DNA from: Hydrogenophaga sp. | GTDB lineage: Bacteria; Pseudomonadota; Gammaproteobacteria; Burkholderiales; Burkholderiaceae_C | NCBI RefSeq assembly: GCF_018780385.1 | Contig: NZ_JADMJO010000030.1 | Coordinates: 36,806 to 100,805, forward strand | Length of the DNA: 64,000 bases | Direction of reading: 5' to 3' | Part shown: positions 56,803-64,000 of the stretch, piece after piece | How the letters are laid out: each line of letters begins with the position of its first letter | Position numbering within the stretch: the stretch's first letter is position 1 | Notes under the pieces: model-generated | Database searches by the model: none | What the model was told of the DNA's origin: nothing | What the model saw: the letters and a program-made list of their open reading frames with translations, nothing else | Made by a program: the position numbers and the translations under genes

Positions 56803-59800
56803 AACGCTTCAATCTCTCGGAATGGGCCGTCACGCACCAGCCGATGGTGCTGTTCCTGATCATCGCGACGCTCATCGTCGGCGTCCTGTCCTTCAGCCGG
56901 CTGGGCCGTCTGGAGGACCCCAACTTCGACGTGCCGCAGATGACGGCCATCGTCGTGTGGCCGGGCGCCACCGCGCAGGACGTGCAGGACCAAGTGCTCA
57001 ACCGCATCGAGCGCCGGCTGCAGGAGCTGGATCACTTCGAATACGTGCGCAGCTTCGCGCGCCAGGGCTACGGCGGCATCACGCTGTGGATGAAGGGCGG
57101 CAGCACCAAGGCGGAGCTGGACAACGCCTGGTACCAGGTGCGCAAGAAGATCGGCGACGTGCGTCAGGAGTTTCCCGAGGGCGTGCGCGGGCCGTTCTTC
57201 AACGACGAGTACAACGACCGCTACAGCGTGCTCTACGCGTTGAGCGCGCCCGAGCTGTCGATGGCCGAGCTGTTGGCGGTCACCGAAGACGTGAAGCGGC
57301 GCATCCAGGGCGTGCCCGGCGCCGCGAAGGTCGACGTTCTGGGCAAGCAGGCCGAGCGCGTGTACGTGGAGCTGTCCACCCGGCGGCTGGCCGCGCTCGG
57401 CATCCCGTCGACGGCGGTGTTCGACGCGCTGACGCGCCAGAACCTGGTGGCCCCGGCCGGTTCAGCCGATACCACGCACGACCGCGTGCAGGTGCGCGTT
57501 GACGGCGGGCTGCGCAGCGCCGCCGACGTTGCCAACGTGACGCTGGAAGTGGGAGGTCGGTTGCTGCGGCTGGCCGACATCGCGACCGTGCGCACCGGCT
57601 ACGAGGACCCGCCGAGCATGACCATCCGCCACAACGGGGTGCCGGTGCTGGCCATCGGAGTGACCATGCAGGCCAACGGCAACGTGCTGGACTTCGGTCA
57701 CGCGCTGGAACAGCGGCTGGTGCAGGTGCGGCAGGAACTGCCAGCGGGCGTGGAGATCCAGCAGTACGCCGACCAGCCGCGCGTGGTGGAAGAGTCGGTC
57801 TGGGAGTTTGAGCGCTCGTTCCTGGAGGCGCTGGCCATCGTGCTGGCGGTGTCCTTCCTGTTCCTCGGTTGGCGCACGGGCATCGTGGTGGCCGCTTCGG
57901 TGCCACTGGTCCTCGGGCTGGTGGCGGCCGTGATGTACGCCGCCGGCTGGGCGCTGGACCGCATCTCGCTGGGCGCGCTGATCATTGCACTGGGCTTGTT
58001 GGTGGACGACGCCATCATCGCGGTGGAGATGATGGTGGTGAAGCTCGAGGAAGGCTGGGACCGGCTGGACGCGGCCACCTACGCCTACACGTCCACGGCG
58101 TTTCCGATGCTGACCGGCACACTGGTCACCGCCGCCGGCTTCATGCCGGTGGGGTTCGCCAAATCGATCGCCGGCCAGTATGCGGGCGGCATCTTCTGGG
58201 TCGTCGGGGTGGCGCTGATCCTGTCGTGGCTGGTGGCCGTGATCTTCACGCCGTACCTGGGCGTGCTGCTGTTGCCGAAGAACCTGGGGAATCCGGAGAC
58301 GGGCACACACCACGATGTCTACGACCGGCCCGTCTACCACCGGCTGCGTTCCGTCATCGATTGGGCGGTGCAGCGCCGGGTTTGGGTGCTCGGTGCCACG
58401 GTGCTGCTCTTCGCGATCGCCGGAGCCGGCATGCTCACAGTGCAGCAGCAGTTCTTCCCCACCGCATCGCGGCCGGAACTGCTGGTGGACCTGCGATTGC
58501 GCGAAGGCGCGTCTTTCGCCGCGACGGAGCGCCAGGTGAAGCTGCTCGAAGTGCAGCTGGCGAAGGACCCTGACATCGAGTTCTTCACCGCCTACACCGG
58601 CGCCGGCACGCCGCGCTTCTATCTGTCGATCCAGCCGGAGCTCCCCAACCCGGGGTTCGCACAGTTCGTCATCAAGACCGTGGGCATTGAACAGCGCGAA
58701 CGCGTCCGCACCCGGCTGATGGACCTGTTCGCCAAGGACGAGGCCTTGCCTGATGTCACGGCGCGCGTCACGCGTCTGGAGTTCGGCCCGCCGGTGGGCT
58801 TTCCGGTGCAGTTCCGCGTCATCGGCCCCGACAAGGCGCAGGTGCGGGAGATCGCGTACCGGGTGCGCGACACGGTGCGCCAGAACGCGCTGGTGCGCGA
58901 CACGCAGCTCGACTGGAACGAGCAGGTCCGCTCGATGCAGGTCCATGTCGATCAGGACAAGGCACGGCTGCTGGGCCTGTCCACGGCCGACATCCAGGGC
59001 CTGGTGCAGACCACGCTGGACGGTGCGCCCGTGACACAGATCCGTCGCGGCGAAGAACTCATCGACGTGGTCGTGCGAGCGACACCCGAAGAGCGCAAGA
59101 GCATCGGGCAACTGCGCGACCTGCAGGTGTTCACGCCCAGCGGCGCGACCGTTCCGCTGTCGCAGCTGGCCCGCGTGGAGCCGAGCTTCGAAGAGCCGGT
59201 GCTGTGGCGACGCAACCGCGACATGGTGCTCACCGTGCGCAGCGACGTCGTCGACGGCGTGCAGGGCCCTTACGCCACGGCGCAGATCCGCCCGTCGCTG
59301 CAACCCATCGTCGACAGCTTGCCCGCGGGCTACCGCATCGAGGATGGCGGTGCCATCGAGGAGAGCGACAAGGCCAACGAGGCGCTGTTCGCGATCTTTC
59401 CGGCGATGTTCGCGGTGATGCTGACGCTGCTGATGATCCAGCTGCAGAGCTTTTCACGCCTGTTCATGGTGTTCATGACGGCGCCGCTGGCGCTGATCGG
59501 CGTGGTGCCGGCGCTGCTGCTGTTCCAGACGCCGTTTGGCTTCGTCGCGCTGCTGGGCGTGATTGCCCTGAGCGGCATGATCATGCGCAACTCGATCATC
59601 CTGGTCGACCAGATCGACCAGGACATCGCGCGCGGCGTGGCGCCCTGGACCGCCATCGTCGACGCCACGGTGCGGCGCTCGCGCCCCGTGGTGCTGACGG
59701 CAGCCGCCGCGGTGCTGGCCATGATCCCGCTCACGCACAGCGTCTTCTGGGGACCGATGGCCATCTCGATCATGGGCGGCCTCGTCGTGGCCACGGCGCT

Positions 59801-59924
59801 CACCCTCGTCTTCGTGCCGGCGCTGTACGCCGCCTGGTTTCGCGTGCGCCGCGACTCCCCCGCCGAGGCGCCAGCGCCGGGCACTTTGGTTGCGCAAGGC
59901 GCGAGCGGAGGGTCCCATGCTTGA
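56799..59924 (+). CDS. RND efflux inner-membrane permease
   Basis: 1041 aa; LGLLVDDAIIAVEMMVVKLEEG; GVIALSGMIMRNSIILVDQIDQD. Confidence 0.95.
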   Translation: MKRFNLSEWAVTHQPMVLFLIIATLIVGVLSFSRLGRLEDPNFDVPQMTAIVVWPGATAQDVQDQVLNRIERRLQELDHFEYVRSFARQGYGGITLWMKGGSTKAELDNAWYQVRKKIGDVRQEFPEGVRGPFFNDEYNDRYSVLYALSAPELSMAELLAVTEDVKRRIQGVPGAAKVDVLGKQAERVYVELSTRRLAALGIPSTAVFDALTRQNLVAPAGSADTTHDRVQVRVDGGLRSAADVANVTLEVGGRLLRLADIATVRTGYEDPPSMTIRHNGVPVLAIGVTMQANGNVLDFGHALEQRLVQVRQELPAGVEIQQYADQPRVVEESVWEFERSFLEALAIVLAVSFLFLGWRTGIVVAASVPLVLGLVAAVMYAAGWALDRISLGALIIALGLLVDDAIIAVEMMVVKLEEGWDRLDAATYAYTSTAFPMLTGTLVTAAGFMPVGFAKSIAGQYAGGIFWVVGVALILSWLVAVIFTPYLGVLLLPKNLGNPETGTHHDVYDRPVYHRLRSVIDWAVQRRVWVLGATVLLFAIAGAGMLTVQQQFFPTASRPELLVDLRLREGASFAATERQVKLLEVQLAKDPDIEFFTAYTGAGTPRFYLSIQPELPNPGFAQFVIKTVGIEQRERVRTRLMDLFAKDEALPDVTARVTRLEFGPPVGFPVQFRVIGPDKAQVREIAYRVRDTVRQNALVRDTQLDWNEQVRSMQVHVDQDKARLLGLSTADIQGLVQTTLDGAPVTQIRRGEELIDVVVRATPEERKSIGQLRDLQVFTPSGATVPLSQLARVEPSFEEPVLWRRNRDMVLTVRSDVVDGVQGPYATAQIRPSLQPIVDSLPAGYRIEDGGAIEESDKANEALFAIFPAMFAVMLTLLMIQLQSFSRLFMVFMTAPLALIGVVPALLLFQTPFGFVALLGVIALSGMIMRNSIILVDQIDQDIARGVAPWTAIVDATVRRSRPVVLTAAAAVLAMIPLTHSVFWGPMAISIMGGLVVATALTLVFVPALYAAWFRVRRDSPAEAPAPGTLVAQGASGGSHA

Positions 59925-60594
59925 GCTCGCCGACCCCGGCCGCCGCCGGCGCAAGCCGGAGCGTTCTCGAGAACTGCTCGATGCCGCACTGGCTGTCTTT
60001 GTGGACAGGGGTTTTGCGGCCGCCCGGACGGAGGAGATCGCCGCGCGGGCCGGCGTGTCCAAGGGAACGCTGTACTTCTACTTCAACAGCAAGGAAGACC
60101 TGCTCAGGACGCTCATCGCCGAGGGCTTCTCGAGCCGAATCGAAGTGCGGGTGGATCAGATGGCCACGAGCGCGGTCGCAAGCAGCGAGCTGCTCCGCCA
60201 GGCCCTGACGGCGTGGCAGGCTTCGTTGGCGGAAAGCCAGGCTGGCGGCATCTTCAAACTGGTCCTGACAGAGGCGCGGCACTTCCCGGGACTGGCGGAC
60301 TGCTGGAACCGCGAAGTGATGGGTCCGGTGCGCGCGCTCGTTTCTCACATTCTCCTGCGCGGCATTGAGCGCGGGGAATTCCGCGCATTCGATGTCGACC
60401 TCGCAGCGCACGCGCTGATCCTGCCCATCGTGATGGCGTGCCTGTACCGGCACACGATGGGAGCACTCGTGCCGGACGACTTTCTGATGCACACCCCCGA
60501 TCTCCTCGGCCGCCACATCGAACTTGTCCTGGATGGCTTGTACCTGCATTCAGATTGCGGCCGGGAAGGCGACGCCCCAAGCACAGGTACCTGA
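59917..60594 (+). CDS. TetR-family regulator (second, distal)
   Basis: RSRELLDAALAVFVDRGFAAARTEEIAARAGVSKGTLYFYFNSKEDLLRTLI; overlaps the RND stop. Confidence 0.92.
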   Translation: MLELADPGRRRRKPERSRELLDAALAVFVDRGFAAARTEEIAARAGVSKGTLYFYFNSKEDLLRTLIAEGFSSRIEVRVDQMATSAVASSELLRQALTAWQASLAESQAGGIFKLVLTEARHFPGLADCWNREVMGPVRALVSHILLRGIERGEFRAFDVDLAAHALILPIVMACLYRHTMGALVPDDFLMHTPDLLGRHIELVLDGLYLHSDCGREGDAPSTGT

Positions 60595-60620
60595 ACTTTT
60601 TCTCAACACAGGAGCAACCC

Positions 60621-61448
60621 ATGTCCCATCAACAAAAGCAGCAACCAGGCCCCGTGGCCATCCTTACAGGAGCATCGGGCGGTATCGGAGAGGCGACGGC
60701 GCGGGCGCTGGCGCAGGCCGGATACCGTGTGTTCGGCACCTCTCGCAAGACGCCGACGCGGCCAACCCCGGGCGTGGAGCATGTGGCTTGCGACGTGACC
60801 AGCGATGACTCGGTCGAGGCCGCGATCGCGGAGGTCCTCGCGAAAGCCGGACGCATCGACTTGCTGGTCAACAATGCCGGGGTCGGCCTCATTGGAGCGG
60901 CCGAGGAATCATCGATCGAACAAGCGAAGGCGCTCTTCGACGTCAACCTGTTCGGCGTCATTCGAACCATCAAGGCCGTCCTCCCGGTGATGCGCCTGCA
61001 GCGCTCGGGCCGCATCATCAATATCAGCTCCGTGCAGGGATTTATCCCGGCCCCCTACTTCGCGCTGTATGGGGCGAGCAAGCACGCGTTGGAAGGCTAC
61101 TCGGAATCGCTGGACCACGAGGTTCGGGACGTGGGCGTCAGGGTGATCCTCGTGGAGCCCGCCTACACGCGCACATCGTTCGAGAGCAATTTGATCCAGG
61201 CCGACCAGCCGTTGGGCGATTACGCGTCCGCGCGTTCCAATGCTGAAAACGTGACACGCGAGGTGATGCTGACTGCCGACTTGCCGGAGGTGGTTGCAAA
61301 GGCTGTCCTGAAGGCGGCCACCACGGCGAAGCCGGGCACCCGATACACCGCGGGCGGCTTCGCGAGGCAAGTGAGCCTGTTGCGCCGTTTCGTTCCGCGG
61401 TCCGCGTTCGACAAGAGCTTGCGCAAGCAACTGCGGATGCCAGCCTAG
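60621..61448 (+). CDS. Short-chain dehydrogenase/reductase
   Basis: AILTGASGGIGEATARALAQAGYRVFGTSR; NNAG; YGASKHALEGYSESL. Confidence 0.93.
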   Translation: MSHQQKQQPGPVAILTGASGGIGEATARALAQAGYRVFGTSRKTPTRPTPGVEHVACDVTSDDSVEAAIAEVLAKAGRIDLLVNNAGVGLIGAAEESSIEQAKALFDVNLFGVIRTIKAVLPVMRLQRSGRIINISSVQGFIPAPYFALYGASKHALEGYSESLDHEVRDVGVRVILVEPAYTRTSFESNLIQADQPLGDYASARSNAENVTREVMLTADLPEVVAKAVLKAATTAKPGTRYTAGGFARQVSLLRRFVPRSAFDKSLRKQLRMPA

Positions 61449-62113
61449 GCCGTGGTGTCCGGCGCAGGGACAGTGGACACGCCTTGCGCTGCTGCGGCGC
61501 GTTCTTGGGATTGCAGGGCGCGGCGGTGGCCCTCTCGCTGCTGCAAGCGCGCCCAATAGGCTTGAACTCCGGGCGTGAAGCGGGATGCGAGCCCAAGGTG
61601 CTGCGCCAGCATCAGCGCATATCCGACCGAGACATCCGCAGCGGTGAAGCGTCCGGCGCACAGATGCTCCTGCTGAGCCAGTATCGGCTCCAGCGTGCGC
61701 AGTCTGGCAAGAAACCACTTTCCGTAGTCTTCCGCGACGACAGGCAGGCGTCGAAGTTCGGGCTCGAAGCGCGCATAGCGCAACACGAGCGTCTGCGGAA
61801 ACGTGAGCGTGGCTTCGCCGAAGTGGAGGTAGTTGAGGTAGGCGCCATAGTCATCTTCGGTGGGTTCGACCTGCAGCGACGTCGTGGCGCTCAACGCGCA
61901 AAGGTATTGGCAGATCGCTACCGACTCGGTCATGCGCGTGCGGCCGTCGATCATCAGCGGGACGGTACCCAGCGGATTGAGGTCAAGGTACGACCGCGCC
62001 AACACGCGGGGTGGAAACGGCAGCATCCTCAGTTCATAGGGCATGCCCAGTTCTTCCAGCATCCAGAGGGGACGGAAGGACCGCGCGCTAACGCAGTGGT
62101 AGAGAGTGATCAT
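61445..62113 (-). CDS. Glutathione S-transferase family protein
   Basis: MITLYHCVSARSFRPLWMLEELGMPYELRMLPFPPR...LGTVPLMIDGRTRMTESVAICQYL. Confidence 0.9.
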   Translation of the reverse strand: MITLYHCVSARSFRPLWMLEELGMPYELRMLPFPPRVLARSYLDLNPLGTVPLMIDGRTRMTESVAICQYLCALSATTSLQVEPTEDDYGAYLNYLHFGEATLTFPQTLVLRYARFEPELRRLPVVAEDYGKWFLARLRTLEPILAQQEHLCAGRFTAADVSVGYALMLAQHLGLASRFTPGVQAYWARLQQREGHRRALQSQERAAAAQGVSTVPAPDTTA

Positions 62114-62209
62114 GAGCGTGAAGCATAGATTCGACTGGTGCGCTCTCGTGCGCCATTTCAGTCGCCGATCGCGCCAGTCTGCGAGACGCGGACTCACGTC
62201 AGCGGCATG

Positions 62210-62335
62210 GATCTCAGCGATTCACGGACTGTCTTGGCGCAGCTGCCTGCGGCGTTCGAGCACTTCAATGAGGTCCACCCACACTCGAGCTTGAGGATGA
62301 AATCGCCGCGCGAGTTCAGGCGGCAACGGGTTGAG
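62210..62335 (+). pseudogene. IS3-family transposase C-terminal fragment
   Basis: DLSDSRTVLAQLPAAFEHFNEVHPHSSLRMKSPREFRRQRVE, IS3 orfB C-terminal pattern. Confidence 0.8.
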
Positions 62336-62362
62336 CCAGCATCACTTCATGGCCGAGCGGGC

Positions 62363-62515
62363 ATCCCCCCGGAAGTTCTCTCCGTCTTTAACGCCAACGC
62401 CGGCCGCATGGGGATCTCGTCGATCACCTTGGCCCAACTCATTCACGGCACGGAGAAAAGCACGCGGATCAGTCAGAACCTTGCCGTCGTTGAGGATTTC
62501 TGCAGAGTTCAAAAG
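62363..62515 (+). pseudogene. VapC-like toxin fragment
   Basis: PPEVLSVFNANAGRMGISSITLAQLIHGTEKSTRISQNLAVVEDFCRV resembles the N-terminal half of VapC; start and C-terminus missing. Confidence 0.65.
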
Positions 62516-62536
62516 CGTGCCCGCGCTTGAACTTGA

Positions 62537-62793
62537 GAACTGGGTGGTCATCTTGGCGTCGCCAAAGACGCTGCTCCATTCCGAGAAGGTGAGGTTGGTG
62601 GTAGTCACCACGCTCGTTCGCTCGTAGAGTTTGGAGAGCAGGTGGAACGGCATCGCGCCGCCCGACTGCGTGAACGGCAGATAGCCCAGTTCATCCAGGA
62701 TCACCAGATCGACGTACATCAGGCGGTGTGCCAACTGCCCGGCCTTGTTCTGCGCCTTCTCCAGACGTTGCCACGCTACCTGGGCAGGCAGTG
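62537..62793 (-). pseudogene. IS21-family helper ATPase (IstB) fragment
   Basis: RLEKAQNKAGQLAHRLMYVDLVILDELGYLPFTQSGGAMPFHLLSKLYERTSVVTTTNLTFSEWSSVFGDAKMTT, then loss of homology. Confidence 0.85.
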
Positions 62794-62902
62794 CTCAATG
62801 GGGACGAATTGTGCGGGCGTGATCTCCATGTTCGATGTTGTCCGGCTCAAACGCCACGATCGCCATTTGTGTTAACACGCTAGCTGGGTGACGTCGATCC
62901 GG

Positions 62903-63571
62903 TCATCCAAGGGGCTGGTCCCAAGCGTCTTCAAACAACACTTCGTCCAGCGCGCAACGCGAGGCCCAGCGTTGCCGCTGGAGCATCGGCTCCTCGTAAA
63001 AGTCATACACGGGACCGATGCATAACAGAGCAATCGGATCGGCCCCGTCGGGCATGCCCAGCAGGCGCGCTACGGCCATAGGATCGAACAGCGAAACCCA
63101 ACCCATTCCAAGCCCCTCTGCCCGGGCGGCCAGCCAGAGGTTCTGAATCGCGCAGGCGGTCGAAGCGAGGTCCATCTGTGGGAGTGTCCTGCGACCAAAC
63201 ACATGCCGCTCACGTCCATCTGCAAGCGCGACGACCCAGACCTCGGCCGCGTCATTGACGCCCTCGACCTTGAGGCGCATGAAAGCCTCTTCCCGCTCAC
63301 CCAACGCTCTGGCGGTCAGCAAGCGTTCTTGCTCCACCAATGCGTGCAGCTTGCAACGCAACGCTGGAGACGCCACACGCAAAAAACGCCAGGGTTGCAT
63401 GAAACCCACGCTAGGCGCATGGTGCGCGGCGGTGAGCAACCGACGCATCAGCTCGGGCGCGACCGTTCCACCCGCGAAGTGACGCATATCGCGCCGCTCA
63501 AAAATGACGCGGTAAACAGCGTCTCGCTCGGCCGGCGAGAAGGTCTGATCGAGGGCAGGTTTGTCAGGCAT
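62903..63571 (-). CDS. bluB: 5,6-dimethylbenzimidazole synthase-like (BluB) nitroreductase family protein
   Basis: RDAVYRVIFERRDMRHFAGGTVAPELMRRLLTAAHHAPSVGFMQPWRFLRV; PMLQRQRWASRCALDEVLFEDAWDQP. Confidence 0.88.
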   Translation of the reverse strand: MPDKPALDQTFSPAERDAVYRVIFERRDMRHFAGGTVAPELMRRLLTAAHHAPSVGFMQPWRFLRVASPALRCKLHALVEQERLLTARALGEREEAFMRLKVEGVNDAAEVWVVALADGRERHVFGRRTLPQMDLASTACAIQNLWLAARAEGLGMGWVSLFDPMAVARLLGMPDGADPIALLCIGPVYDFYEEPMLQRQRWASRCALDEVLFEDAWDQPLG

Positions 63572-63946
63572 GGCGGGCTCAGTGTTCGATGCCGCACTGC
63601 GACGTGGTGTTTGCGTTGGATGCGTGCTTATTCTTGGTCAATTCGGTCAGCCCTTCATTGATAGCTGCACGATCTGTTCGATCATGCTGTGTTCGCTGAA
63701 GCAGTACACGGGCAGCAACAAGTGACCTGCCAGCTTGATCCGCGCCTGCACGACCTCTCGGGTGGCTGGTGGGGGGGGGCAGGCATGGTCGCTCCTGCAT
63801 CGAATAATCGGAGCAGAGAGGTCGGCTTGGGACGGAGACCGCGCCTCAATGTGTCCGGGTTTGTGTCCGGGCGGGCGCGCGTAAGAGATTGATTTGCCTG
63901 AAGAGCCATACGTAGAGCAGGAGCTTACGCAAGTTCTGACGGCATT

Positions 63947-64000
63947 TGGTGCGGCTGGCGGGGATCGAACCCACGACCCTCGGCTTCGGAGGCCGATACT
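63947..64000 (-). tRNA. tRNA-Arg (anticodon CCG), 3' part only, truncated at window edge
   Basis: Reverse complement ...TCGGC-CTCCGAA-GCCGA GGGTC GTGGGTTCGATCCCCGC CAGCCGCACCA: anticodon and T arms plus encoded CCA. Confidence 0.85.

Noticed and set aside
57462-59303. 613-aa - strand ORF
   Set aside because: Antisense to the RND permease; shadow ORF.
1-64000. CRISPR arrays, rRNA operons, intact prophage or recognisable defence systems
   Set aside because: No regularly spaced direct repeats, rRNA signatures, phage structural genes or known defence effectors were recognised.

Overview
High-GC proteobacterial chromosomal segment, probably a betaproteobacterium of the Comamonadaceae type (judged from protein style only). 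No rRNA or CRISPR array was seen. Left to right: (i) 3' part of a SulP transporter, then a dense sensory block (~1.6-15.4 kb) with a lone receiver, a 1712-aa CHASE/Cache/PAS hybrid kinase, two receiver-kinase proteins and a ~1600-aa PAS/GAF hybrid kinase, with a PEP-CTERM protein embedded; (ii) amino-acid and redox metabolism (two ornithine-cyclodeaminase-family genes, Lrp, Tat-type amine oxidase, LysR, class II aldolase), a small secreted Cys/Lys/Ala repeat protein, MFS, PACE efflux/LysR pair, MocR regulator, multiheme cytochromes c and a thioredoxin-like protein; (iii) a TetR/MATE locus with a deleted SDR remnant and matching palindromic operators, and an MCP; (iv) a catabolic region (33.4-49.4 kb) with a P450-ferredoxin-reductase-MarR-branched-chain-ABC unit, a divergent Rieske oxygenase/Bug unit, and a GntR-VOC-FAH-QOR-Bug-DUF1185 operon; (v) an exonuclease, two small disordered proteins, a methyltransferase, a second PEP-CTERM protein, and an RND efflux operon flanked by two TetR genes; (vi) a junction with degraded IS3/VapC/IS21 fragments, a BluB-like gene and the 3' half of a tRNA-Arg(CCG). 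I did not find a clear large undescribed system. The best leads are the sigma54-like promoters shared by the two PEP-CTERM genes, the output-less phosphorelay cluster, the SDR deletion scar with twin TetR operators, the triple-repeat secreted protein and the P450/ABC/Rieske locus. Everything was read by eye from the sequence and supplied ORFs; no searches were run.
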